This document shows, one piece after another, positions 55,298-63,991 of a DNA stretch of 64,000 nt; position 1 is the stretch's first letter; each line of letters begins with the position of its first letter. The stretch spans positions 1-64,000 of the forward strand of contig JAEMSV010000004.1 of assembly GCA_016462625.1 (NCBI GenBank). Direction: 5' to 3'. The position numbers and the translations under genes were made by a program. Origin of the DNA: Solirubrobacteraceae bacterium (lineage in GTDB: Bacteria > Actinomycetota > Thermoleophilia > Solirubrobacterales > Solirubrobacteraceae). Below the pieces are notes generated by a model. The model ran no database searches. It saw nothing but the letters and a program-made list of their open reading frames with translations, and was not told where the DNA came from.

Positions 55298-56307
55298 GTG
55301 ATTCGCGGGTCATCATCTACCGGCTCGGGAGCCTCGGTGACACCGTCACCGCACTCCCCGCCTTTCACCTGATCGAGCGCGCGTATCCCGATGCCGAGCG
55401 CCTCGTGCTGACCAACGTCCCGATCTCTTCGAAGGCCGCGCCGCTCGAGGTGATCCTCAGCAACGGCGGGTTCATCCACGGAGCCATCCCCTACCCCCTC
55501 GGCATTCGAGACCACCGGGAGCTCCGCCAACTCGCCTCACATCTCCGATCGCTGCGCGCGAGGACGCTCATCTACATCGCGGCCAGTCGCGGCCTCCCGC
55601 AGGCCTGGCGTGACGTCGCGTACTTCAGGTTCTGCGGCTTCCGTAAGATCATCGGCGCGCCGATCACGGCCGACCGGCAGGAGAACCGAGTCGGGCCCGA
55701 CGGGACTGTGGAGCGTGAGTGCGAGCGCATCGTGCGCAACCTGGGTCGTCTCGGGACCGTGGACCTCAACGATCGTGCCTGGTGGGACCTCAGGCTCACC
55801 GCAGCAGAGCACGACGCCGGCGTCGAGGCCCTCGGGGACCTGGTCGGACAGCCGTTCATCGCAGTGAACACCGGAGGCAAGGCCATCGAGAAGGACTGGG
55901 GCGAGCCCAACTGGCAGCGGCTCCTCTCGCGTCTCGCCGCTGAGTTGCCCCGGACCGGGCTCGTCTTCGTGGGCGCTCAGGAGGACAGCGAGCGGGCACT
56001 TCGTCTTGGCACGCATTGGAGCTCCGGTCCGGTGCGAGACCTCTGCGGTGCCCTAGCGCCACGCGAGAGTGCGGCCGCACTGGCCCGCGCCCAGCTGTTC
56101 ATCGGCCATGACAGCGGCCCGTTCCATCTCGCAGACTCCGTCGGCACGCCCGCCATCGGCATCTTCGGCGACTACAACCTCCCGAGGAAGTGGCACCCGA
56201 TGGGCCAGACGACCCGCGTGATTCACCAGCTGGCAGGCCTGGCGACGATCACGCCGGACGAGGTCGCGAGCACAGCCGCGGAACTGATCCCAGCCGCTCG
56301 TCTCTAG
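55294..56307 (+). CDS. Glycosyltransferase family 9 (heptosyltransferase-like)
   Basis: 337 aa. Opens with IIYRLGSLGDTVTALPAFH, the family's acceptor-loop motif, and has GQPFIAVNTGGKAIEKDWGEPNWQRLL with the donor-binding Lys, and the late FIGHDSGPFHLADSVGTPAIGIFGDY block. Characterised relatives transfer heptose from ADP-heptose; ADP-heptose genes follow immediately (hldD, gmhB, hldE), which supports the same donor. Ends in a CTAG shared with hldD. Confidence 0.92.
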   Translation: MSDSRVIIYRLGSLGDTVTALPAFHLIERAYPDAERLVLTNVPISSKAAPLEVILSNGGFIHGAIPYPLGIRDHRELRQLASHLRSLRARTLIYIAASRGLPQAWRDVAYFRFCGFRKIIGAPITADRQENRVGPDGTVERECERIVRNLGRLGTVDLNDRAWWDLRLTAAEHDAGVEALGDLVGQPFIAVNTGGKAIEKDWGEPNWQRLLSRLAAELPRTGLVFVGAQEDSERALRLGTHWSSGPVRDLCGALAPRESAAALARAQLFIGHDSGPFHLADSVGTPAIGIFGDYNLPRKWHPMGQTTRVIHQLAGLATITPDEVASTAAELIPAARL

Positions 56308-57296
56308 CCGGCGAACTCGTGAACCAGATGCTCTTGGACGTAGTCGCGGACGCCATCCTCCAGCGTGTGGAAGGCCGGCGCGAGACCTGCGGCTTGCAGC
56401 TTCGTCGTATCGGCCTGCGTGAAGTACTGGTACCGACCTCGCAATGCCTCCGGCATGTCGATGTACTCGATGCGGGGTTCGCGCCCCGCAGCAACGAACG
56501 TGGACGTCGCCAGGTCGTCGAAGCTCCGTGCGGTACCCGTCCCGACGTTGTAGATGCCAGTCAGAGTCTGCGCCTCGAGCATGTTGCGAACGACGGCAGT
56601 GCAATCCTTGACATAGATGAAGTCCCGAAGCTGCCCGCCGTCGGCGTAGTCCGGATGGTCCGAACGGAACAGGCGAACCGGGTCGCCCGCCGCAGCCACC
56701 GGGTACATCTGGTGAACGACAGACCTCATCGACCCCTTGTGGGCCTCATTCGGGCCGAAGACGTTGAAGAACTTCAACCCCGCCCAGCGCGAGGGTGTCG
56801 GCTCTCCGCGTTGAACGTCATCGACGATGCGCCGATCGACAAGATGCTTGCTCCAGCCATAGGCGTTCAGGGGGCGAAGTCTCGCAAGGCCTTGCGGCGA
56901 GTCGTCATCGACGAAGCCCCGGCTGCCGTCGCCGTAGGTCGCTGCCGAGGACGCGTAGATGAACGTCGTGTCGTGCGTCGCCGCGTACGTCCACAGATCG
57001 AGCGTGAGGCGAACGTTGTTCGCGATGATCTTGTCGACGTCGGTCTCGGTCGTCGCGGAGATCGCGCCCATGTGGATGATTCCGTCGACCTGGCCTCGGT
57101 GCGATGCGAGCCAGTCGAAGATGTCCTCAGGACGAACGAGGTCGTACATCAGCGACTTCGCGACGTACTGCCAGTTCTTCCCGTCACCGAACCGATCACA
57201 GATCGCGACCCGGAGCCCCTGCTCCGCGAGATCCGTCGCGATGTTCGAGCCGATGAATCCAGCTCCACCGGTGACCAGCACCAATTGTCCCGACAT
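56304..57296 (-). CDS. hldD: ADP-L-glycero-D-manno-heptose 6-epimerase
   Basis: 330 aa SDR, last step of ADP-heptose synthesis. LVTGGAGFIGSNIA, IIHMGAISATTETDVD, NAYGWSKHLVDR (catalytic Tyr/Lys), and FNVFGPNEAHKGSMRSVVHQ, the hallmark of HldD/RfaD. Start ATG at 57296, 20 bp from the divergent AGE gene; TATATC/GATATA at 57300-57305 could serve as -10 for both. Confidence 0.95.
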   Translation of the reverse strand: MSGQLVLVTGGAGFIGSNIATDLAEQGLRVAICDRFGDGKNWQYVAKSLMYDLVRPEDIFDWLASHRGQVDGIIHMGAISATTETDVDKIIANNVRLTLDLWTYAATHDTTFIYASSAATYGDGSRGFVDDDSPQGLARLRPLNAYGWSKHLVDRRIVDDVQRGEPTPSRWAGLKFFNVFGPNEAHKGSMRSVVHQMYPVAAAGDPVRLFRSDHPDYADGGQLRDFIYVKDCTAVVRNMLEAQTLTGIYNVGTGTARSFDDLATSTFVAAGREPRIEYIDMPEALRGRYQYFTQADTTKLQAAGLAPAFHTLEDGVRDYVQEHLVHEFAG

Positions 57297-57316
57297 GCCT
57301 ATATCTGTGACCTCGC

Positions 57317-58498
57317 GTGAGTGAGTCAGTGAGCCAACCCGCGTCCGAATCCATCACGGACTGCATCCGTCAAACGCGGTCATGGGTCTTTGACCAAGCC
57401 TTGCCTGTGTGGAGCGAGGTCGGGGTAGACGGCGACCTTGGGTTTGTCGAGCATCTTACCCTCGATGGTGCCCCGGCGGAAGTCGGCTACAAGCGCCTCC
57501 GGGTCCAAGCGCGACAGGTGTACGTATTCAGTCACGCCTCGCTGCTGGGCTTCGCTCCTGGGCTCGAGACGGCTCGGGGCGGATGGTCGTTCATGAGGGC
57601 CCACGGCTGGATGTCCGAAGGCGGATGGGCTCGGCGGCTCGGTCGGGAAGGCGGGGTGCTCGACGACACGCTGGATCTCTACGACCAGGCGTTTGCCCTG
57701 CTCGCGATTGCGTGGTGGGTTCGCGCAAGCGGCGAGACCGAAGCGATCGACCTTGCCGATGCGACCCTCGACGCGATCGACAGGCGACTCCGGCCTGCCC
57801 ACCAGCTCGGCTGGGCGAGTGAGTCCGGACCGGCCGGAGAGCTGCTGCAAAATCCCCACATGCACATGCTCGAAGCGCTGATCGCACTGTATGAGACCAC
57901 CGGCGGCGAGCGGTTCCTCGACCGCGCTCGGAGCCTCGTCGCGCTCGCCGAGACCAAGTTCTACGACTCCCGAACGCGGACCCTCTCGGAGTACTTCGCC
58001 GGAGACTGGACGCGGGCGCCCGGAACCCGCGGGGAGATCGTCGAGCCGGGTCATCATTATGAGTGGGTCTGGCTGCTCCACCGGGCATCTGCGGTGTCCC
58101 CGACTGCGCTGCAGACCGCCGAGTCCCTGTTCGGGTTTGCCGAACGCTGGGGATTCGACCAGCGAAGCCACCTGGTCTTCGACGAGCTCCTGAGCGACGG
58201 TCACGTGCGGAAGGCCAGTCACCGCTGCTGGCCCCAGACCGAGGCGATCAAGGCACATCTTGCAACCTTCGAGCGCACCGGCTCGCTCGACCTCGCGCGG
58301 CTGACCGGCCTCGCGTCGAGTCTTCACCGTAAGTACCTTGCCCCTGCCCCACGAGGAACCTGGATCGACCAACTCACGGCGGACGGGGCAGCGGACGTCG
58401 ACAAGATTCCGACCAGCACGCTGTACCACCTGTTCCTCGCGTTCACCGAACTCCTGCGGCTCGAGCCCGAACTCACAGAGATCGAGCAGACTCAGTGA
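57317..58498 (+). CDS. AGE-family sugar isomerase/epimerase (mannose isomerase-like)
   Basis: 393 aa (alpha/alpha)6 barrel of the N-acylglucosamine 2-epimerase / aldose-ketose isomerase family: KRLRVQARQVYVFSHASLLG, YDQAFALLAIAWW, QNPHMHMLEALIALYE, EPGHHYEWVWLLHRA, HRCWPQTEAIKAHL hold the two catalytic His regions and the active-site Arg. Acts on a free or phosphorylated sugar. Lying in front of gmhB and hldE, it occupies the slot normally taken by gmhA, but that role is speculative. GTG start without clear ribosome site. Confidence 0.88.
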   Translation: MSESVSQPASESITDCIRQTRSWVFDQALPVWSEVGVDGDLGFVEHLTLDGAPAEVGYKRLRVQARQVYVFSHASLLGFAPGLETARGGWSFMRAHGWMSEGGWARRLGREGGVLDDTLDLYDQAFALLAIAWWVRASGETEAIDLADATLDAIDRRLRPAHQLGWASESGPAGELLQNPHMHMLEALIALYETTGGERFLDRARSLVALAETKFYDSRTRTLSEYFAGDWTRAPGTRGEIVEPGHHYEWVWLLHRASAVSPTALQTAESLFGFAERWGFDQRSHLVFDELLSDGHVRKASHRCWPQTEAIKAHLATFERTGSLDLARLTGLASSLHRKYLAPAPRGTWIDQLTADGAADVDKIPTSTLYHLFLAFTELLRLEPELTEIEQTQ

Positions 58499-59160
58499 CG
58501 GCCGGTACGCTCGAAGACGGGGTCGGGTGCTGGCGCCAAGCGACCACCAGCGCGGCTGCGTTCCGCGGGCGTGGCGCGCTGTTCCTCGATCGCGACGGCG
58601 TCATCGTGCGGGAGGAGCACTTCCTCGCCCGTGAGGAGGATGTCGCGCTCCTCCCCGGAGCTGCCTCCACCATCGCAGCGTTCAACCGGGCGGGAATTCC
58701 GGTCGTGGTCACGACGAACCAATCCGGGGTCGGGCGCGGATACTTCGCATGGGCCGACTTCGAGCTCGTCCAAGAAGAGATCTCTCGTCAGCTCGCTCGC
58801 GGTGGGGCCAGCATCGACGCGGCGTACGCCTGCGCGTACCATCCGGCCGGCATTGAGAATTTCGCGGTCGACAACCATCCTTGGAGAAAGCCGAATCCCG
58901 GCATGGTGCTGGCAGCGGAGCGCGACCTCGGCGTCGAACTCTCCGACTCCTGGGTCGTGGGCGACCGAGCTCGTGATCTCGCGGCTGGGCGCGCGGCTGG
59001 CCTCGCCGGTGGGCTCCACGTGATGACCGGCCACGGCACCGATGAGGAACGCGAGCGCTCCATTGCCCTCCAAGGGACCGCGTTCGCGGTCGTTCCCGGC
59101 GCCACTATTGCCCACGCGAAGTTCTTACTCCCGACCCTGCTAGGAGAACCTGCATGCTGA
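58495..59160 (+). CDS. gmhB: D-glycero-beta-D-manno-heptose 1,7-bisphosphate 7-phosphatase, GmhB-like
   Basis: 221 aa HAD hydrolase. LFLDRDGVIVREEHFL (Asp32, Asp34), VVTTNQSGVGRGYF, RKPNPGMV and WVVGDRARDLAAG are the four HAD motifs with the GmhB-type spacing. GmhB enzymes usually bind zinc through C-x-H and C-x-C; here CAYHPAG keeps only the first Cys and NHPWRKP replaces CxCRKP, so the zinc loop is degenerate. GTG start overlaps the AGE stop (GTGA). Confidence 0.9.
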   Translation: MTAGTLEDGVGCWRQATTSAAAFRGRGALFLDRDGVIVREEHFLAREEDVALLPGAASTIAAFNRAGIPVVVTTNQSGVGRGYFAWADFELVQEEISRQLARGGASIDAAYACAYHPAGIENFAVDNHPWRKPNPGMVLAAERDLGVELSDSWVVGDRARDLAAGRAAGLAGGLHVMTGHGTDEERERSIALQGTAFAVVPGATIAHAKFLLPTLLGEPAC

Positions 59161-60599
59161 TCGATGACATGCGCGACCGTCGGATCCTGGTTGTGGGCGA
59201 TGTCATGCTGGATCACTTCATCGCAGGCGCCGTGGACCGTGTGTCACCGGAGGCGCCAGCGCTCGTGCTCCGGATCGACGACGAGCGGAGCATGCTGGGC
59301 GGCGCAGGCAACGTCGCCTCGAACATCGCCAGCCTTGGGGGCATTGCGACGTTGGTGGGCGTTGTCGGCGAGGATCCCGCGGCGGCTCACGTCGCCGCGC
59401 TCGTGGAGCAGTCCGCTGGACGCGTAGTAGATGCCTTGATCCGCTCGGACAAGGTCACCACAACGTCAAAGACGCGATTCATCGCCGGCGATCGGCACCT
59501 CCTTCGCGCCGACCGGGAAACGGTCGGTCTCGAGTCGTCCGTTCAGGGCGCGATCGCGAGCGCGATCGAGACCCACGCGCCGGACTGCAGCGCGATCGTC
59601 ATCTCCGACTACGCGAAGGGCGTCGTTTGCCCGACGGTCATGGACGCAGCCATTCGCGCGGCCCACGCCCACGAGGTGCCACTTATCGTCGACCCCAAGC
59701 GACGTGACTTCGACCTGTACCGCGGTGCCGACCTTCTGACTCCCAACCGGAAGGAGCTCGAGTTCGCCACGGGCGAACCGTGTGACGCTCTCGAGTCATG
59801 TGATCGCGCCGCGCGCGAAGTCATGGAACGAACGGGTGCGGCCATCCTCCTGACGCGCTCCGAAGACGGCGTGGCGCTCTTTCGCCAGGACGAAGCGCCG
59901 TGGAGTGAGCCGGCACGAGCGCGCCTCGTCCGGGATGTCTCCGGCGCTGGAGACACGGTCTTGGCCGTCTGCGCGGTCGCGCTGGCAGCCGGAGCCGATC
60001 TGGCCGAGGCCGCCCACGTCGCGAACGTCGGTGCATCGCTCGCGGTCGGTAAGAGCGGGACGTCGTCGATCTCGCCTGATGAGCTCAACTTCGCCCTCCT
60101 GCACGCGCCTGACGCCGATGCGCTCGAGGGCAAGCTCGTGTCGCTCACGTCCGCCGTGGCCACACGGAAGGCATGGACGAGCCAGGACCTGAAGGTCGGT
60201 TTCACGAACGGTTGCTTCGATCTGTTGCACCCCGGACATATCCGGCTGCTGGCGGAGGCCAGGGCAACGTGCGACCGGCTGATCGTCGGGCTCAACACGG
60301 ACGCTTCCGTCAAACGTCTGAAAGGCGAGGAGCGGCCGATCCAGACAGAAGTCGCCCGCGCAGAAGTCATAGGCGCGCTCCGGTCCGTGGACCTGGTTGT
60401 CCTGTTCGACGGCGACACCCCGATGGAGCTCATCGAGCAACTCCGGCCCGACGTCTTGGTCAAGGGCGCGGACTACACCATCGAAACCGTCGTCGGAGCT
60501 GATCTCGTGCAGAGCTGGGGCGGCGAGATCGCGCTGATCGACTTGGTCCCGGGCCAATCCAGCACGAGCTTGATCGCCGCGTCGCGCCGTTCGAGCTGA
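59154..60599 (+). CDS. hldE: Bifunctional heptose 7-phosphate kinase / heptose 1-phosphate adenylyltransferase
   Basis: 481 aa. N-terminal ribokinase-type domain (1-310): VVGDVMLDHFIAGAVDRVSPEAP, LGGAGNVASNIASLGG, ISDYAKGV, RDVSGAGDTVLA. C-terminal nucleotidyltransferase (about 345-481): VGFTNGCFDLLHPGHIRLL, VGLNTDASVKRLKG, VKGADYT. Makes ADP-D-heptose with GmhB between its two steps. Overlaps gmhB by 7 nt. Confidence 0.96.
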   Translation: MLIDDMRDRRILVVGDVMLDHFIAGAVDRVSPEAPALVLRIDDERSMLGGAGNVASNIASLGGIATLVGVVGEDPAAAHVAALVEQSAGRVVDALIRSDKVTTTSKTRFIAGDRHLLRADRETVGLESSVQGAIASAIETHAPDCSAIVISDYAKGVVCPTVMDAAIRAAHAHEVPLIVDPKRRDFDLYRGADLLTPNRKELEFATGEPCDALESCDRAAREVMERTGAAILLTRSEDGVALFRQDEAPWSEPARARLVRDVSGAGDTVLAVCAVALAAGADLAEAAHVANVGASLAVGKSGTSSISPDELNFALLHAPDADALEGKLVSLTSAVATRKAWTSQDLKVGFTNGCFDLLHPGHIRLLAEARATCDRLIVGLNTDASVKRLKGEERPIQTEVARAEVIGALRSVDLVVLFDGDTPMELIEQLRPDVLVKGADYTIETVVGADLVQSWGGEIALIDLVPGQSSTSLIAASRRSS

Positions 60600-60663
60600 C
60601 GACGATCTGCAGGTCACTCATCCTGGCGCCGCGCTGGCGGATCGGCTTCTAGTACGGCATCCT

Positions 60664-61431
60664 GTGACGAACATGAGCGCACCCGCCAAGACGATGGCGC
60701 CGCCGAAGGATCAAGTCATCCTCAACCTCGGCTGCGGCTACAAGACCACCCCGTACACCGTCGACATCGACTTCTCGATCCAGCAGCGAATCCGAGCGTC
60801 GCGATTCGCCCCGTTGATCGCCAAGGTTGCGCTCAACGACACGCGGCGTGAGATGTTCGACACGATGGCGGCGGACGACGTGCTCGTGCACGACCTGCGC
60901 AAGGGGATTCCGTACCCAGACGGCAGCGTGGATGCCGTGTACCACTCCCACGTCTTGGAGCACATCGATCGGGATCACGCTCCCGGCTTCTTTGCTGAGA
61001 TCCTGCGCGTGCTGCGCCCGGGAGGCATTCACCGTCTGGCGCTGCCCGATCTCCGAGAGGTTGTGCAGCGGTATCTCGACAGCTACGAGCGCCAGGATCC
61101 AAACCACGCGGAGACCGGCGTCCGTCCTCTCTACGGCCAGTCGGTCCAGCGGGAAGCCCACGGAACGAGCCTTCAGAAGCCGCTCAGGCGGAAGATCGAG
61201 AATCTGCTGCTGGGCGATGCCCGCAAGCGCGGCGAGACACACCAGTGGATGTACGACGAGGTCAGCCTCACGCAGGCACTCATCGCAGCTGGGTTCGTCG
61301 ATCCCGTTCGGTTGGACGCCTACACAAGCGACGTCCCGGGCTGGAACGAGATCGGCCTGGATCTGAACGCCGACAGGTCGGCTCCTCACAAGCCCGGCTC
61401 CCTGTGGATGGAGGCGCGCAAGCCGGGCTGA
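60664..61431 (+). CDS. SAM-dependent methyltransferase
   Basis: 255 aa class I fold: motif I ILNLGCGYKTTP, DLRKGIPYPDGSVDAVYHSHVLEHID, EILRVLRPGGIHRLALPDL. Resembles methyltransferases of polysaccharide loci; target not identifiable. GTG at 60664 or ATG at 60673. Converges on the TylF-like gene with a 20-nt gap containing a small hairpin. Confidence 0.87.
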   Translation: MTNMSAPAKTMAPPKDQVILNLGCGYKTTPYTVDIDFSIQQRIRASRFAPLIAKVALNDTRREMFDTMAADDVLVHDLRKGIPYPDGSVDAVYHSHVLEHIDRDHAPGFFAEILRVLRPGGIHRLALPDLREVVQRYLDSYERQDPNHAETGVRPLYGQSVQREAHGTSLQKPLRRKIENLLLGDARKRGETHQWMYDEVSLTQALIAAGFVDPVRLDAYTSDVPGWNEIGLDLNADRSAPHKPGSLWMEARKPG

Positions 61432-61445
61432 CCCCGGTCGCGGGG
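61432..61445. terminator. Hairpin between convergent methyltransferase genes
   Basis: CCCCG (61432-61436) pairs with CGGGG (61441-61445) around GTCG, inside the 20-nt gap. Could terminate both strands. Confidence 0.4.
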
Positions 61446-61451
61446 GGCCGA

Positions 61452-62267
61452 CTAGGCCTTGCGGAAGATTGCGGTCCCGGCCTTGTCCGGCATGAGGACG
61501 AGTCGCTCAGGCTTGTCCTCGAGGAACTCGTCTAAGGCCTGGGTCGCGCCCGGCCACTGGCCGCTCGAATAGTCGTGTACAAGCACCAGACCGCCGCTGC
61601 TCATGCGGTCGTAGAAGTACTCCAACCCCGCACGGATCGGTTCGTAGAGATCCGCATCAAGGTGCACGAGCGCGAAGCGCCGGTCTGGGCTGAGCTCTCG
61701 GGTCGTCTCGGGGAACCATCCCGAGTGGTACTCGCACGCTTCCTCGCCCACGAAGTCGCGGACGGCGTCAAGCGACGTGTCCTTGAAGAGCTGGCTGAAC
61801 TCCTCGGGCTTGTCGTCAATCTCGCGGTCGTCGAACCCACCGAACGTGTCGAACAGCTGAAGGTGCCGATTCCCCTCCGCGGTGCGAACAACCTCGGCCA
61901 GTACCCGGGCGCTGTTGCCCTTGTACACGCCCACCTCGGCGAAGTCCCCTGGGACCTTCTCGTCGATGACGCGCTGGGCGTTGAGAGCCAGGAAGAAGAG
62001 ACGCCCCACGTCGCCGGCGTTGCGGCGTGCGTTCTTGTGGGTCCACCAGCCCTCAAGGCGTTGCAGACGCGCGAGGGCCGGAGGGGGCGCGTCGGAGAGC
62101 CGGACCGAGTCCGGGAGATAACTGACGTAGGCGAAGGTTGACGCGCGGTGAAGCCATGCCGCCAATCGACCAATCAGGAGCGCGGAGATCAGGAGATCCA
62201 GCCGACGCCGGATGAGCATCCGACGTTCAGTCGGATCGGCCTGAACGAACTTCCTTAGCAGGCGCAT
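61452..62267 (-). CDS. TylF/MycF-family O-methyltransferase
   Basis: 271 aa from the ATG at 62267. Macrocin-O-methyltransferase family: GDFAEVGVYKGNSARVLAEVV, LFDTFGGFD, HSGWFPETT, ALVHLDADLYEPIRAGLEYFY, VHDYSSGQWPGATQALDEFL. These enzymes methylate sugar hydroxyls and need Mg; here probably a sugar of the glycan. Divergent from the Wzy-like gene. Confidence 0.9.
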   Translation of the reverse strand: MRLLRKFVQADPTERRMLIRRRLDLLISALLIGRLAAWLHRASTFAYVSYLPDSVRLSDAPPPALARLQRLEGWWTHKNARRNAGDVGRLFFLALNAQRVIDEKVPGDFAEVGVYKGNSARVLAEVVRTAEGNRHLQLFDTFGGFDDREIDDKPEEFSQLFKDTSLDAVRDFVGEEACEYHSGWFPETTRELSPDRRFALVHLDADLYEPIRAGLEYFYDRMSSGGLVLVHDYSSGQWPGATQALDEFLEDKPERLVLMPDKAGTAIFRKA

Positions 62268-62485
62268 ACCGCGGAACGTACAGGGGAAGCCGGAGGTTCG
62301 ACAAGCGACACGGTGCTGCGATGAATACCCACTGAGGCACCGCGGCACACGGGATTGGTTCCGCTTCGGGGGCGCGCTGTCTCTGAGCCCTGGCGTATCT
62401 TCGCCCGGGGGGATCCTCGGGCGAAGCGCAGATCGCGACCCTTCACGGGCGAAGCATTGAGCGCCAGATACGATCTCCAACAGCA
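62268..62485. promoter_or_regulatory. Divergent intergenic region with hairpin and direct repeats
   Basis: 218 nt without a gene. CTTCGCCCG (62399-62407) pairs with 62418-62426 (10-nt loop), and CGGGCGAAGC occurs at 62418-62427 and 62446-62455, so one repeat half is shared with the hairpin. Likely a binding site for a regulator of the Wzy-like gene and possibly the methyltransferase. No confident -35/-10 pair. Confidence 0.4.
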
Positions 62486-63934
62486 ATGCGCGCGCTGAGC
62501 AAGGCCAGTAACGCGGACCGTCGGACGACGGTGTTCGCGGCAATCGCAGCGATTGCCGCCGCGACGTTCCTCGGCGCCTTCGCCGGCCAGGTCGGTCCGA
62601 TCGCTTTCGCCGCGGGCGTCGGGCTGATCGCCTTTCTGCCGGTGTTCTCCCACGTTCGGTGGGTCGGATGGAAGCGTGCGATCACCGAGCCAACACCAGC
62701 GACGGTCATCCTCCTGTTCTACGTCGCGACGTTCCCACAACGGGCGCTTGTGATCACGTTGGATGAGCACCAGTACGTGCAGTTCGTACCCGGTCCAGTT
62801 GATGCCGGGCAACTCGTCGACGTTCTCGTGCTCGGCGCCGTCCTCACCGCGGTGATCGTCGAGGCCTTCCACTTCGCAAGCCGCGGTTCGCGACCGCCTC
62901 GCGCGAGCGAGACGAGCCCGCCGGGCAATCCCCGGAACCTCATCATGTTCGCCGTCGGCATCCAGGTCGTCGCGCTGGTATCACTCCTTGGGATCGTCCG
63001 CGACAACGGTGGGATCTCCGGAACGATCGCGACGTTCGGCTCCCACGATAAGGAGCTATTCGCCGGCGCCGCGTCACTCTGGCTGAGCCTGTGGTCGACG
63101 TTCGGCATACCTTCGATCTGGGCGGCTGCCGCCATCGTCTCCCGACGGGACGTGGTTCATTCGACCAAGGTGGTCACGCTCGCGCTAACGCTCGGAATCG
63201 TCGTCGGCTACCTCTACCTATTCGGCAACCGACTCCACGTGATTCTCGGCCTGGTCGGTGCGTGGGCCATTTGGTATTTCGCCGGCCGCCGAGTACCGGT
63301 GTCACTCGTCGTCGCCGCCGTCGCCGCGATGGTCCTTGTCAGCATCCCGATCCTGCACGCACGCAGTGGTTCGGATACGAGGGTGCCCGAGCACTCGCGG
63401 CTGAGCACCCTCGTGGGCTACAGCATCATGGACATCAGCCTCGCAATCCATCAGCGGCCGGAGCGCATCCGCGAGCAGATGCGCGACCCGGACCGGTGGG
63501 TAGAGCTCCCAGGATTTCTGATCCCACTATGGCCCTCGACCGCCGACTTCAACTCGCTTCGTTCGGACGCGATGACCGCCCGCGAGTTCGGCGCCCCCAA
63601 CCAGCAGACCACTGGGTTCCCGCCAACGTTCATCACTGAGGGCTGGCTGCTCTTTGGCCTGCTCGGCGCCGCGCTCTGGGCAGCCCTGTTCGGCGCTGTC
63701 ACAGGTCTGCTCCATAAACATCTTGTCGGCCGGCAGCGACCGTCTTCAGCGCAGCTCCTCTGGTACGCACTCGTGGTTTCGATGGCCTTCACCTACTACA
63801 AAGACGGCGACACGTTCGGCGCGACCGTCTCGATCTGGCGAACGGTGATGTACGTCGGGATCGCAATGCTCATCACTGGCGTCTGGGCACCCCGCTCACT
63901 GCTCGGCCGCAGGCCAGCGTCGGGCACCGCCTGA
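62486..63934 (+). CDS. Wzy-like O-antigen polymerase
   Basis: 482 aa, about 10-12 membrane helices, with a large outer loop around residues 285-370 (LHARSGSDTRVPEHSRL, ELPGFLIPLWPSTADFNS, FGAPNQQTTGFPPTFITEGW) typical of Wzy/oligosaccharide repeat polymerases. Would link lipid-borne repeat units outside the membrane, with length set by Wzz-type proteins such as those at 28486-30057 and 31973-33661. Sequence conservation in this family is low, so the call rests on topology and context. Confidence 0.8.
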   Translation: MRALSKASNADRRTTVFAAIAAIAAATFLGAFAGQVGPIAFAAGVGLIAFLPVFSHVRWVGWKRAITEPTPATVILLFYVATFPQRALVITLDEHQYVQFVPGPVDAGQLVDVLVLGAVLTAVIVEAFHFASRGSRPPRASETSPPGNPRNLIMFAVGIQVVALVSLLGIVRDNGGISGTIATFGSHDKELFAGAASLWLSLWSTFGIPSIWAAAAIVSRRDVVHSTKVVTLALTLGIVVGYLYLFGNRLHVILGLVGAWAIWYFAGRRVPVSLVVAAVAAMVLVSIPILHARSGSDTRVPEHSRLSTLVGYSIMDISLAIHQRPERIREQMRDPDRWVELPGFLIPLWPSTADFNSLRSDAMTAREFGAPNQQTTGFPPTFITEGWLLFGLLGAALWAALFGAVTGLLHKHLVGRQRPSSAQLLWYALVVSMAFTYYKDGDTFGATVSIWRTVMYVGIAMLITGVWAPRSLLGRRPASGTA

Positions 63935-63965
63935 TCGTCGCCGTCGTCGGTCTATCGAGGTGAGC

Positions 63966-63991
63966 CGAGATCGCACAGCAGTGCGATCTCG
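63966..63991 (+). terminator. Hairpin downstream of the Wzy-like gene
   Basis: CGAGATCGCAC (63966-63976) and its perfect complement at 63981-63991 with loop AGCA, 31 nt after the stop. No T-run follows. Probably a terminator of the polysaccharide transcript. Confidence 0.55.
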
